A DNA stretch of 64,000 nt from Brevibacillus brevis (GTDB taxonomy: Bacteria; Bacillota; Bacilli; Brevibacillales; Brevibacillaceae): positions 4,918,501 to 4,982,500 of the forward strand of contig NZ_CP041767.1 of assembly GCF_022026395.1 (NCBI RefSeq), in the 5' to 3' direction. Both the position numbers and the translations under genes were made by a program. Under the pieces are notes generated by a model that worked only from the letters and a program-made list of their open reading frames with translations, was not told where the DNA came from and did no database searches. Position 1 is the stretch's first letter, and the number at the start of each line of letters is the position of its first letter. Shown here piece by piece: positions 52,621-61,334 of this stretch.

Positions 52621-52727
52621 GCGCATGCCTCCTCAAAATTGAAATAAGAAGCTCAATTGTCCGGAACATTCTGACGGGGGCGCTTCCCCAAATCGTCCTG
52701 TACGGCATTTCTTGCCGCAATTACATG

Positions 52728-52756
52728 ATAGGTGGTATATAGGCTAGTTGTCGACA
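52728..52756. repeat. 29-bp dispersed element, copy 1
   Basis: It begins ATAGGTGGT, has GCTAGTTGTCGACA at its end, and lies directly beyond a terminator. About 22 of 29 positions match copy 2 at 55938-55966. Confidence 0.5.
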
Positions 52757-52785
52757 AAAAAACGGCTGCCATCTCGACAGCCGTT
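52756..52785 (-). terminator. Intrinsic terminator after the copper-amine-oxidase-stalk gene
   Basis: AACGGCTG / CAGCCGTT stem followed by seven T on the minus strand. Confidence 0.85.
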
Positions 52786-52802
52786 CAACCTTACTTCCTT
52801 TA

Positions 52803-54713
52803 TCATTTTGTAAACGTAAGAGAATTCGCTACTTTTTGCAGACGTTCTTCTGCGGCCTTTGTTTTAGCTGAATCCACCAGCGACCAATACAGTAAATACG
52901 TACTGTTTCCTTTTTCGATAAAGTAGAGGGTGCGTTCGAAGCCTACGCCCGCTTCGTTTCCTTTGACATGCAGCTTGTGAGCAGGCTTACCTGCCAGCGT
53001 CGTCGCTTTATTTTCTTTGATTGTAAATTTGATTGCTTTGCTCTCCTCAATGTTTTTGATGACGAGATCCTTTACGGTGCTCAATTTACCGGAGATTGCC
53101 TGGAAAGTAAAATCTCCACCCAAAAATGCATAATACCGTCCTCCGTTCTCTCCCCCTGTTTCCTGCCAATACTCTGGAATCTCCAGTGAATACGTGGCAT
53201 TCTTGTCTTTGATGATGACCGTCTTATTCTTGTCGATTTGATCATCATCCGCGATTTGCCCAAGTGACGGATTCATTTTCGAGGGATCGATGGATAAAGA
53301 CTGCTTGATCGTACGCGTGAGGTCGGTTATTTCCTCCGTGGGCTCATCCTTCATATACGCGATCGTAATCATATACTTGTACTTGCCTTTTGTGAAAAAT
53401 AGATATTGATGCGTATACCAGGTCGTTCCATTCAAGAAACTGTATTCCTGTTCCTTTGCGGCCTCGCCTGCAATCGAGGTAGATCCTACTTCTGGACTGA
53501 CCTTGATATAGTTTTCGTTCATATCTTCCCGATTGCGTTTTTCATGGTCTTTGACCCACTCGTCCAGCGTAAGACCTTGCTCCTTGGAGGTAATCTTGAT
53601 CTTCATCCACTCTGTACCTGCATCATTGGAGAAGAACATGTCATCACTGTAGTTCGGGGTCCACTCGGCTGGTACCTTTACTTTTAAGGCAAAGTCATCG
53701 TTCGTGTACCAACGATAGTTTCCTTCCACTGTGGACAAGTCCTTCACTGACTTTTCACCGTTCGGAAAGTCTAAGGTGAAGCTATCTAACAAGCTTTTGT
53801 AGACACTGTATTTCGCAGGATTGCGGAAGTCGGCCTCGTTCTCTAGCGTGAGCGTAACGTAATAAATGTTGCTCCCTTTTTGATAGGCTCGTTCTTCATT
53901 CATATTGCCCTCAGAAGACTTCGTGATCAGACGTGCATACGGCTGTCTGTCATTGGCTATGTATTCTTTTGACAGGATAGAATTTTCCGTCATGTCAACC
54001 AAGCGGGTCAATAATCCGTTGCCTGAAAGGTTCTCAGGTTGGTTCGTCTCAATGTAAACATCGAGCCAATAGGTTGCTTCCTTGGCGTCTTTGAACAGGA
54101 CGTAATTCCCTTGGAAGCTCTGATTCTCCTGAATCATGCCAGTAGGGTATTGCATCGACCAGCCATAATAGCTGTCACCAATCTTTGTTTTACCCACATC
54201 GCTATCGAGGGAGCTGTCCGCCTTGGGGGCATCTCCTTGCTTTGCCCCCATGATGCTTACGTCTTTTGTCTTGGCATCGATCACAATCGTAAGCCCCAAG
54301 CCTTGGGTAAGTACCGTGAGCGGCACCATTGTTTTGCCGTTTTTCGTCTCGGGCGATGCGGTCAGGGTCACGGCCTTGCCATTGATCCACACTTCCTTGC
54401 TGCCTGGCGCAAGCTTCACACTCTTTGTCTTGTAGATGAGCTCGATCAATTTCGTCTCGTTATCATACTGAAGCGCAACTCCAAATGCGGAGGTTAACAG
54501 ACTGAGTGGAACCATCGTCGTTCCTTGTGAGAGATACGGCTCCTCGACTGTGACATCAACACCGTTTACCTTCGCATTACTCGCGTTTAATTTAAGCTTT
54601 ACCTCTACTTTTTGCTCTGCTTGTGTATTTGCCGCCCAAGCTACCTGACTTGTTGTCAATGAGACAGCCAGCATTGTTGTTGCATAAAAGACCTTCCAAT
54701 TCTTCTTAGCCAT
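52803..54713 (-). CDS. Secreted protein with copper amine oxidase N-terminal (stalk) domain
   Basis: The 636-residue product has a signal peptide (cleavage after AWAA, about residue 28). A copper-amine-oxidase N-like stalk domain lies at about residues 40-155, in two halves (NGVDVTVEEPYLSQGTTMVPL and NGKAVTLTASPETKNGKTMV). Three similar beta-rich, PsbP/YcdB-like domains follow. The stalk domain is common in secreted Paenibacillaceae proteins and is not an oxidase. It is probably a cell-wall or exported protein of unknown role. The start is ATG 54713 with AGGGAGG upstream. Confidence 0.75.
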   Translation of the reverse strand: MAKKNWKVFYATTMLAVSLTTSQVAWAANTQAEQKVEVKLKLNASNAKVNGVDVTVEEPYLSQGTTMVPLSLLTSAFGVALQYDNETKLIELIYKTKSVKLAPGSKEVWINGKAVTLTASPETKNGKTMVPLTVLTQGLGLTIVIDAKTKDVSIMGAKQGDAPKADSSLDSDVGKTKIGDSYYGWSMQYPTGMIQENQSFQGNYVLFKDAKEATYWLDVYIETNQPENLSGNGLLTRLVDMTENSILSKEYIANDRQPYARLITKSSEGNMNEERAYQKGSNIYYVTLTLENEADFRNPAKYSVYKSLLDSFTLDFPNGEKSVKDLSTVEGNYRWYTNDDFALKVKVPAEWTPNYSDDMFFSNDAGTEWMKIKITSKEQGLTLDEWVKDHEKRNREDMNENYIKVSPEVGSTSIAGEAAKEQEYSFLNGTTWYTHQYLFFTKGKYKYMITIAYMKDEPTEEITDLTRTIKQSLSIDPSKMNPSLGQIADDDQIDKNKTVIIKDKNATYSLEIPEYWQETGGENGGRYYAFLGGDFTFQAISGKLSTVKDLVIKNIEESKAIKFTIKENKATTLAGKPAHKLHVKGNEAGVGFERTLYFIEKGNSTYLLYWSLVDSAKTKAAEERLQKVANSLTFTK

Positions 54714-54738
54714 GACGCCCTCCCTATTTTCTTTTCCT

Positions 54739-55773
54739 CTACGGATGCTTGGTAAATTGCACTTTTCGTTTGATCATATCGCCACCAGACTGCACCATGA
54801 GCTCTACGGTTTGTCCTGGCAAGTATTTTTTAAGCAGCTCATTGAATTCAACCAATGTACTGAACGGAGCTTGGTTGATGGAATAAATGACGTCCCCCAC
54901 TTGAAAGCCTGCCTTTGCCGCCGGTGAGCCCGGCTCAATGCGTGTAATGCGCAACGGCTCTTTCGTCGGAAGTCCGACCACAGCTGCCCAGCTCTCCTCC
55001 AATTCTGCACCCCAGTAAGGACGATTTACTTTGCCATACGTAAAAAAGTGGTTCATGACGTATTGCGCTGTATCTGCAGGGATCGCAAAGCTGAGATTAT
55101 CTATTCCTACTGAAACGAATTTCATCGAATTAATCCCGACGACCTCGCCCTTTACGTTGACAAGTGGTCCCCCACTATTGCCCGGGTTGATGGAAGCATC
55201 TGTCTGGATCAAGCGATATGTCGAGCTGACCGACCGATTTGCTCCGCTAATAATTCCCAGCGTGGCTGAGTTTCGTAACGAAACAGAGATTGGTGTCCCA
55301 ATCGCGATCACTGGCTCTCCTACACGGATCGCGTAATTGGATGCGAATTTTGCAGGCTTCAAGTCCGTTGCCTGAATCTTCACCAGAGCCAAGTCGCTCT
55401 CTTCATCCATATTCGTAACAGTTCCGCCGTATTGCTTGCCGTCTACCGTAATGACTGTGAGATTGCGCATATCCTTTACGACATGGGCGTTCGTCAATAT
55501 CCAGCCGTCCGCTTTTACAATGACACCCGTCCCATGAGCGAGATTAAAACGGTTATCTCTACCGCTCTCATTCCCCTCCGGTTTCCCAACTATCGCTACC
55601 ACACTCGCAGAAACACGCGCTACTACCCCCGGAATATCCGCTTCCACTATGGATGCGTAGGAAGTCTTTGATACAACTGGGACGTTTCCTTGAGCAAATG
55701 CCCCTTGCGATGCTCCAACTGTGAACATGAGCATGAGCATGCCTTTTGCTAGTAGCCCTTTCTTCCTCTCCAT
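54739..55773 (-). CDS. HtrA/DegP-like secreted serine protease with PDZ domain
   Basis: The 344-residue protein has a signal peptide (cleaved after AFA, about residue 27). The trypsin-like domain has catalytic His97 in NAHVV, Asp127 in EESDLAL and Ser200 in GNSGGPLV. One C-terminal PDZ domain (about 255-340) contains the IEPGSPAAKAGFQVGD carboxylate-binding loop. It degrades or refolds damaged exported proteins. It is secreted rather than membrane-anchored, unlike Bacillus HtrA/HtrB. Two hairpins with T tracts lie in the upstream leader. Confidence 0.9.
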   Translation of the reverse strand: MERKKGLLAKGMLMLMFTVGASQGAFAQGNVPVVSKTSYASIVEADIPGVVARVSASVVAIVGKPEGNESGRDNRFNLAHGTGVIVKADGWILTNAHVVKDMRNLTVITVDGKQYGGTVTNMDEESDLALVKIQATDLKPAKFASNYAIRVGEPVIAIGTPISVSLRNSATLGIISGANRSVSSTYRLIQTDASINPGNSGGPLVNVKGEVVGINSMKFVSVGIDNLSFAIPADTAQYVMNHFFTYGKVNRPYWGAELEESWAAVVGLPTKEPLRITRIEPGSPAAKAGFQVGDVIYSINQAPFSTLVEFNELLKKYLPGQTVELMVQSGGDMIKRKVQFTKHP

Positions 55774-55807
55774 TTACAAATCCCCCAATGAAATCCAAGT
55801 CAAAAAA

Positions 55808-55877
55808 AAAAAAAGAAAAGAGGCGCTTTTTATTCTAAAGCGTCCCCTGATCAAACAAACGACTCTTCATTTTCAAT
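55808..55877 (-). ncRNA. Candidate small RNA A (promoter-to-terminator unit)
   Basis: A predicted 70-nt transcript starts about 7 nt after a -10 TATTAT. It ends at a stem GACGCTTT / AAAGCGCC with TCTTTTC and 13 T on the minus strand (stem 55822-55845). It closely matches unit B in order, spacing and sequence. Alternatively it is an attenuator of the protease gene, whose ATG is 28 nt beyond the T tract. Confidence 0.4.
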
Positions 55878-55883
55878 GTGATA

Positions 55884-55912
55884 ATAATAAATAATTCCCT
55901 GTTTCGAGACAA
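55884..55912 (-). promoter_or_regulatory. Promoter of candidate small RNA A
   Basis: TTGTCT (55907-55912) and TATTAT (55884-55889) on the minus strand, 17-nt spacer. Confidence 0.45.
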
Positions 55913-55937
55913 GCCAACCTTTTCGACAAACATCGAC

Positions 55938-55966
55938 ATAGGTGGTGAGTGAGCTAATTGTCGATA
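55938..55966. repeat. 29-bp dispersed element, copy 2, in a cluster of Spo0A-like boxes
   Basis: ATAGGTGGT at one end and GCTAATTGTCGATA at the other. A Spo0A-like box TTTGTCGAA (minus strand, 55922-55930) and other TGTCGAT sites lie beside it. It sits after the terminator of unit B, as copy 1 sits after a terminator. Confidence 0.45.
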
Positions 55967-55969
55967 GCA

Positions 55970-56031
55970 CAAAAAAGGACGCTTTTTCTCTAAAAGCGCC
56001 CTAAACTCAAGTAATCCTGTTGATTTACAAT
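55970..56031 (-). ncRNA. Candidate small RNA B (promoter-to-terminator unit)
   Basis: A predicted 62-nt transcript ends at a stem GGGCGCTTTT / AAAAGCGTCC with six T (stem 55977-56001). With unit A it shares the ACATTG segment before the hairpin and the sequence around the hairpin. It could be a tandem copy of the same RNA gene. Confidence 0.4.
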
Positions 56032-56037
56032 GTAAGA

Positions 56038-56066
56038 ATAATGGTAAATAATTTCCTTTTGGACAA
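56038..56066 (-). promoter_or_regulatory. Promoter of candidate small RNA B
   Basis: TTGTCC (56061-56066) and CATTAT (56038-56043) on the minus strand, 17-nt spacer, matching the layout of unit A. Confidence 0.4.
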
Positions 56067-56139
56067 GCTCATGCTATCACTACTCTTGAAATTTGATCAT
56101 ATGGTGTAGGGAGTATGACTTTCGTTTGGGAGGTTATTT

Positions 56140-56625
56140 ATGAATACGGAACGTTTGGAACAAGCATTTGGCTCCCTCGTTTCTCCTACTCCTGCCCAGC
56201 TTAGACACGCTCTCGTCTCCCTCTCTCCTTGCATGGAACAACTTGGTCCATACATCCCGGAGCCGCTAAACCTACCCTATGGACGCAAAGTATTATTCTC
56301 CACGCCACATGTAGAAGTTGTCTTGATCCATCTGCCGACAAATCAGGAATCCATCCCGCATAATCACGGTGATTCTTTTGGTTGGGAATTGGTAGTCTCA
56401 GGTACGCTAACGAATATGATTTATGTCCAAACGAATAATGAAAATGAAGTTCAACGAGCACAAACAACTCATGTCAGCACAGGTGAATACTATTTTGTAG
56501 AGCCTGGGGAAATTCATGCCATTCGCAACAATGGACAAAGTCCGGTTATTTCCGTGAACGTTTACAGTCCACCATTGCGTAATTGCCGCCAATATTGTCC
56601 CTTTGAACCACCATCTCAATACTGA
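56140..56625 (+). CDS. Cysteine dioxygenase-like cupin
   Basis: The 161-residue single-domain cupin has the iron-binding set of cysteine dioxygenase type I: PHNHGDSFGWE (His74, His76) and His126 in EPGEIHAI. It resembles Bacillus CdoA. It oxidises cysteine to cysteine sulfinate in the cytosol. ATG 56140 follows GGGAGGT. Its stop is separated by a single base from the stop of the convergent hemAT gene. Confidence 0.82.
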   Translation: MNTERLEQAFGSLVSPTPAQLRHALVSLSPCMEQLGPYIPEPLNLPYGRKVLFSTPHVEVVLIHLPTNQESIPHNHGDSFGWELVVSGTLTNMIYVQTNNENEVQRAQTTHVSTGEYYFVEPGEIHAIRNNGQSPVISVNVYSPPLRNCRQYCPFEPPSQY

Positions 56626-56626
56626 T

Positions 56627-57943
56627 TTACAGGTTTTCTGTTATTTCCGACAGCTCATCCGCAGAGCTGGCTACCTGTGCCACCGCTTGGTTCATATCTT
56701 CCATGACTTTGAAGAAGTTTTCCAGCTCCCGCTGAATCCGTGAGCTCTGTTCTTTACTGTCTGAGACAGCGCTCATGATTCCTTCAAAAAAGGCATTCGT
56801 CTCGTTTACTACCGCCGTGCTCGATTGGACTAGCGCCTGAATTTCTACCACGACAGATGAGAGGACTACTGTCTGTTGGTTCGTCTTCTCAATCAGCTCA
56901 CGCACACCGAATACGGACTTTTTGGTCTGTTCTGCCAGCTTGCGTACCTCATCGGCTACGACGGCAAATCCGCGTCCCTGTTCGCCAGCACGTGCTGCTT
57001 CAATCGCGGCATTTAAAGCCAAGAGATTTGTCTGCTCGGCAATCGCCGTCACGACCTCTACAATCCCTTGGATTTTTTCGGCGTTTTCCTCCATCGCGTT
57101 CATTTCTTCCGAGATTTGCTTGACGCTACTCTGAATCAAGCGCATTTGTTCCTGTTGTTTTTCCAGCTTTTCTTTGCCTTCCCGGGACAGCTCTTGTGCT
57201 TTCGTGGAAAAGCCCGTGCCATTTTCAGCAAAACGAAGCACTTCTCTCGACTGTTCTGTCAATTGCACAACAGACGCGCTGTTTTCTTCTGAGACCGCTG
57301 CCAGTTCATGCGCAGAATTGGTCAGGAGGATTCGCAGCTCGTCCTTTTTGTCTTGATCCAATTGCCGCGCCTTTTCATGCTCGTTTTCATATTCCTCCAG
57401 CACAATTTGCTGTTCGATGTTGAGAATCTTCGTGACGGCCGTGACGGCTTGTACGAACTCGTCCTTGTCCGCGATGTTTTTATGCAAGAGATCAATCAAG
57501 GTAACCAGGATGTTTTGGAATGCGCTCAAGTACCATTTTGGTTCTAAGCCAATTCGCATATGAATAACCGCAATTCTACTACGCTGTTCAATGTAGGCGC
57601 TGTCGATGCGTCCGCTAAACATTTCACAGATATGGCGGTTTAGCGTTAATTTCAACCGTTCAATCGTGCTGTTTTGGTTTACAATCTTCATTAAAAGCGG
57701 TTCATTTTCAATACTGGCATAAAAATAATCTACAATAGCGTCAATATTTTGAATGATAAGTGGCTGAAGTGCTTTCACAATGCTCAATTCTTCTTCGGTC
57801 AGGTTGATCATTGCTAGTTGCTTCGCGAGAGTGCTTTTCCCTACAACGTTCACTTTCCCCTTTTCCTTCACCCCCTGAAAAAAAGATTCACTTTTTCCTT
57901 TCCCTTTCAAACCAAAAAAGGTGGAAAACGGACATGTGCTCAT
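56627..57943 (-). CDS. hemAT: HemAT-like globin-coupled methyl-accepting aerotaxis transducer
   Basis: The 438-residue soluble protein has a globin domain (about residues 40-200) with the probable heme-binding His128 in the [11 protein letters not shown] motif. A signalling domain follows with the conserved hairpin tip of methyl-accepting proteins ([20 protein letters not shown] and [15 protein letters not shown]). It has no membrane helices. It senses oxygen and controls CheA. ATG 57943 lies 8 nt after AAAGGAG. Confidence 0.88.
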   Translation of the reverse strand: MSTCPFSTFFGLKGKGKSESFFQGVKEKGKVNVVGKSTLAKQLAMINLTEEELSIVKALQPLIIQNIDAIVDYFYASIENEPLLMKIVNQNSTIERLKLTLNRHICEMFSGRIDSAYIEQRSRIAVIHMRIGLEPKWYLSAFQNILVTLIDLLHKNIADKDEFVQAVTAVTKILNIEQQIVLEEYENEHEKARQLDQDKKDELRILLTNSAHELAAVSEENSASVVQLTEQSREVLRFAENGTGFSTKAQELSREGKEKLEKQQEQMRLIQSSVKQISEEMNAMEENAEKIQGIVEVVTAIAEQTNLLALNAAIEAARAGEQGRGFAVVADEVRKLAEQTKKSVFGVRELIEKTNQQTVVLSSVVVEIQALVQSSTAVVNETNAFFEGIMSAVSDSKEQSSRIQRELENFFKVMEDMNQAVAQVASSADELSEITENL

Positions 57944-58071
57944 AGCCTGAACTCCTTTTATCCGAGTACATATATCTCTGGAATATCCTTTCAATTATAT
58001 ACTCCTTTACAAACGGGTGTAAACCGCCCACCTTGACCATGGGCGGTTGAATATGCCTAGCTAACTAACAG

Positions 58072-58863
58072 CTACATTTCCGCTTTTCTCACAACGACTC
58101 GTTGCAGCTTCCAGCTTGTCTTGTCCCATTTCCAGTACGACTCCACATACGCGATCGTATCAGCGTTGGCAACACCGCTGACTCTCTGCTCCCCTTTTAA
58201 TTCACAGATGCCATCGCGGTTCTCATCGATGGGCTTGAGTACGCTAAACGTATTTGGCAAGACCTCTACTGGAGAAACCAGCTTCCCGTTCTTGTAGACA
58301 CCATTTTCTTCATAGATTTTTTTGCGATCAGACAAATCGAGAACGACAGTCTCCCCCGTCTCCTTGATCGTCAACGGCACTTTGTATTGGTCCTGATAGG
58401 AGCCCGAAATCGTCAAGGGCTGCGGGACAGGCAAAATCGCCGGCTTATTGTCCTTGTCTGCGAACAAATAAAACTCAGACGTCCCTGCACTGCCCCCAGT
58501 CGGCGCCTGAAGCAAAATTTGTTGCACACCCCCTCCGGTAAAATCACAAAAGGACATCTCCGGCTGATAAGCGCCGTACGGTGTTGTAAAAAAGGTTGTT
58601 TTTTTCGCAACGGGGTCTTGAACCATGATTTTTAAGTGTTCAAAGTAAGGGCTGTCTGCCGCAAACCTCTTTCCTAGCAACGTGACGAGATCCGGTCGAC
58701 CATCGCCTGTCACATCCTGCCGTTTGACCTGGATTTCCTCAAACACTGTCGGAGGAGGCTGTACATCTCTCGCCTCCAAGGCAAGAGCTGCTTGTCCCCA
58801 CCCGGCTCCTGCCAACATCCATACGATACAGCCAATCATACCTGCCCTCTTGCTTGTCCACAT
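58072..58863 (-). CDS. Secreted VCBS/FG-GAP-like protein, paralogue 2
   Basis: The 263-residue product has a signal peptide (cleaved after ALA, about residue 29). Asp-rich loops include DVTGDGRPD and DENRDGICE, and the C-terminal block GEQRVSGVANADTIAYVESYW is shared with the protein at 11574-12467. It is probably exported with a beta-propeller-like fold; function unknown. A GGTGG lies 10 nt before ATG 58863. Confidence 0.7.
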   Translation of the reverse strand: MWTSKRAGMIGCIVWMLAGAGWGQAALALEARDVQPPPTVFEEIQVKRQDVTGDGRPDLVTLLGKRFAADSPYFEHLKIMVQDPVAKKTTFFTTPYGAYQPEMSFCDFTGGGVQQILLQAPTGGSAGTSEFYLFADKDNKPAILPVPQPLTISGSYQDQYKVPLTIKETGETVVLDLSDRKKIYEENGVYKNGKLVSPVEVLPNTFSVLKPIDENRDGICELKGEQRVSGVANADTIAYVESYWKWDKTSWKLQRVVVRKAEM

Positions 58864-59303
58864 GTCGCTACATCCACCTTTTCATCTGTTCAGCTTATCT
58901 GTAGTATGCAAAAAATGGCTTTGGTCATACCGTCCGAAACGGTAAAATAAGAGAGAGGGATCGAAGAAAGTGAGGAACACTAAGGCAATGAAACGAGCGG
59001 TATTATTTGGAGTGACCGGACTCGTCGACCTTGGCCTCTCTTGGACTGGCAGGTGCGCATGAGTACGAATCAAAAGACTTACCATAGCTAGCCGCAGCGG
59101 GAAAAAGGACGAGTTGACGTTCATACATATAGGATGAAGGCTTTCATCGAGGAGGCGAACTCGCATGACGACTCCAAAACAACAGCGCGCATCAAAGGCT
59201 CCGCCTAGCCGTCGAGCACTTCGCTCCGCTTATGAACTGATTCTCACACAAATCTGGCCCCGCCTACCCGCCGCAACCGAATCCACTTGCAGGAGAATCA
59301 AAC
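58864..59303 (+). other. Long corA leader region
   Basis: In these 440 bases before corA I see two small ORFs with plausible ribosome sites and no match to the M-box magnesium riboswitch core. The promoter was not identified. Confidence 0.35.
58988..59062 (+). CDS. Possible small leader ORF (24 residues) upstream of corA
   Basis: ATG 58988 opens 24 codons with GAGGAA 11-12 nt upstream. The product is hydrophobic in the middle (VLFGVTGLVDLGL). Its TGA overlaps an ATG that starts a further 9-codon frame (ATGA). Weakly supported. Confidence 0.3.
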   Translation: MKRAVLFGVTGLVDLGLSWTGRCA

Positions 59304-59341
59304 ATGAAGATCAGACTTGTACAAAACGGAATCATCACTGA
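59165..59341 (+). CDS. Leader ORF overlapping the start of corA
   Basis: ATG 59165 lies 9 nt after GAGGAGG and opens 58 codons. The product is basic and proline-containing (MTTPKQQRASKAPPSRRALR at the N-terminus) and overlaps the corA start by 38 nt in another frame. It resembles in layout the leader ORFs of enteric magnesium transporter genes, but no sequence relation is claimed. Confidence 0.45.
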   Translation: MTTPKQQRASKAPPSRRALRSAYELILTQIWPRLPAATESTCRRIKHEDQTCTKRNHH

Positions 59342-60239
59342 GATAGAAGACATCGAAGAGACTGCTACTCCACCTGTAAACGGGTTTTACTGGATTCATG
59401 CTGCTCCATTCGATTTGGATATTTTACAGCCGCTGTTCGGACTGCATCATCTGGCTGTCGAGGACTGCATCGACGAGGAAGAACAGCGGCCCAAGCTGCA
59501 AAACTACGATGATCATTACTTTATAGTCATCAATGGCATTACCTTCCACAATCATGATATCTTCTTGCGTGAAATCAATATTTTTTTGGGCAGCAGCACC
59601 ATCATCACCGTAACGAAGCAGGAGGCCCCCGAATTTACTACCATGTTTTCGATCATCCGGGAAAAAGAAGTCAATCGCCCCGATGCGTTTCTGTATTACT
59701 TGGTCGATCAAATTGTCGATCGTTATTTTGATGTGACTGAAAAAATTGAAGACCTGCTCGAAGATCTGGAAGAACAAATTTTGATGCACACGAAAAAATC
59801 CCATCTGGATCAAATTATCGGGCTGCGCAGTGAAATCTTGTACGCCCGTAAAATGCTTGTTCCCCAGCGGGATTTGATTGATGCCCTACATAAAAAAGAA
59901 CTCCCGCTGATTCAACCTTATCTGCGGAAGTACTTTGGCGATATTGTAGAGGATGCCAGCAAAATTGTAGAGAGCTTTGAAGCTTTTCGCGAACTCATCG
60001 GGAACTTGCGCGAAGCATATCAAGCAGCGCTTGCTGGTAGAGCCAACGATATTATGCGTGTTTTTACCGCCTTGACAACGATTTTTATGCCATTGACAAT
60101 TGTGACCGGTATATACGGGATGAACTTTGATGTGATGCCTGAGCTGCGTTCACCCTACGGCTATTACATCGTTCTGGGATGTATGGCGGCGATAGGCACG
60201 ACGATGTATATCATTTTTAAAAAGAAGGACTGGCTCTGA
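59304..60239 (+). CDS. corA: CorA family magnesium/cobalt channel
   Basis: The 311-residue protein has a large cytosolic N-terminal domain with acidic segments (VEDCIDEEEQRP) and a long helix. Two C-terminal membrane helices follow, the first ending in the signature YGMNF (GMN motif). It admits Mg2+ into the cell. ATG 59304 lies 7 nt after AGGAG. The stop abuts the stop of the convergent HD-GYP gene. Confidence 0.93.
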   Translation: MKIRLVQNGIITEIEDIEETATPPVNGFYWIHAAPFDLDILQPLFGLHHLAVEDCIDEEEQRPKLQNYDDHYFIVINGITFHNHDIFLREINIFLGSSTIITVTKQEAPEFTTMFSIIREKEVNRPDAFLYYLVDQIVDRYFDVTEKIEDLLEDLEEQILMHTKKSHLDQIIGLRSEILYARKMLVPQRDLIDALHKKELPLIQPYLRKYFGDIVEDASKIVESFEAFRELIGNLREAYQAALAGRANDIMRVFTALTTIFMPLTIVTGIYGMNFDVMPELRSPYGYYIVLGCMAAIGTTMYIIFKKKDWL

Positions 60240-61334
60240 TTAGACCAAATCGCCACAGGCGATGATCATGAGCGTCAGCATTTTGGACAAGTCACACTCA
60301 TAGGGATGCTCGATATCCCGCCCTTCCTCATCTACCAGAACTCTGACGATCGGGCGGCTCGGCATTCCTTTGTTCGAATCGACAACGACACCAGACAAAC
60401 CATTGTTCAGCGTGACGGTCAGACCAACAGGGTAGAGTGCAATCGTATTTCGCAAAGCCTCTACATACGCCTGGTCGAACAGTTTGCCTGAACCGGAGTA
60501 GAGCACCTCCATCGCTTCATGAGGAAGCATTCCGCGACGGTACACCCGATGCGACGTCAGGGCATCGAAAACATCAGCCACTGCCATCAAGCGACCAAAC
60601 GGGTGAATCTCTTCTTTTTTCAGGTGCCGTGGATAACCGGAGCCATCCCAGCGCTCGTGATGCTGAAAAGCGCAGTGGGCTGCAAGCAACGGAATGTCGT
60701 CTTGCCGACGAAGCATCTCAAAACCGATCTCCGTATGTCTTTTCATGATTTCAAATTCTTCTTGCGTAAGGCGGCCCGGCTTTTTCAAAATGTCGTCTGG
60801 GATATGCACTTTTCCGATATCGTGGAGCATACCGCCAATACTTATCTCCAACACATCTTTTTCCGAGCAGCCGGTATTTATGGCGAGAGCTGTGCTGTAC
60901 AAGGCAACGTTAAATGAGTGCGTGAATATGTAATTGTCGAAGGCACAAGCATCTGCCAATAAATTCATGGCTGAATCACTGTTGTTCAATTCATCCGCAA
61001 CGATTTGCATGACATCCCGGAGCTTACGTCCCAAACCCTTGTCCGAAAAAAGCTGCTGCCATTTGTCCGGGACTTGATGAACGGTTCGGAATGCATCGTG
61101 AATCATGGACATTGCTTGTCTGCGAGTATTTTCGGAAATGACTGTCTCCACGATAATATCATCGGTGCGCTTGTCTTGGATGTAGAGACTGTTCACGTTT
61201 TTATTTTTGAGTCGAGCTATCATTCGTTGGGTCAGTTCTACTCCAGCTCCAACGAGAATCGTTCCATTCTCTGTATAGATGGAACGAGCCAGTTTATCAC
61301 CCGGCTGGCATTTTTGAATGGATTTCAGTCGCAT
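60240..61334 (-). CDS. HD-GYP domain phosphodiesterase
   Basis: The 364-residue protein has an N-terminal DUF3391-like region (about 1-60) and an HD-GYP domain with His171-Asp172 in HDIGK, GYP at 233-235 (HHERWDGSGYP) and further metal ligands. A short beta-rich C-terminal part follows (about 300-364). HD-GYP proteins usually cleave cyclic di-GMP. Its stop meets the corA stop with no bases between. Confidence 0.85.
   Translation of the reverse strand: MRLKSIQKCQPGDKLARSIYTENGTILVGAGVELTQRMIARLKNKNVNSLYIQDKRTDDIIVETVISENTRRQAMSMIHDAFRTVHQVPDKWQQLFSDKGLGRKLRDVMQIVADELNNSDSAMNLLADACAFDNYIFTHSFNVALYSTALAINTGCSEKDVLEISIGGMLHDIGKVHIPDDILKKPGRLTQEEFEIMKRHTEIGFEMLRRQDDIPLLAAHCAFQHHERWDGSGYPRHLKKEEIHPFGRLMAVADVFDALTSHRVYRRGMLPHEAMEVLYSGSGKLFDQAYVEALRNTIALYPVGLTVTLNNGLSGVVVDSNKGMPSRPIVRVLVDEEGRDIEHPYECDLSKMLTLMIIACGDLV

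Noticed and set aside
58864..59303. M-box magnesium riboswitch before corA
   Set aside because: The conserved M-box core was not found on reading; only small ORFs were visible.
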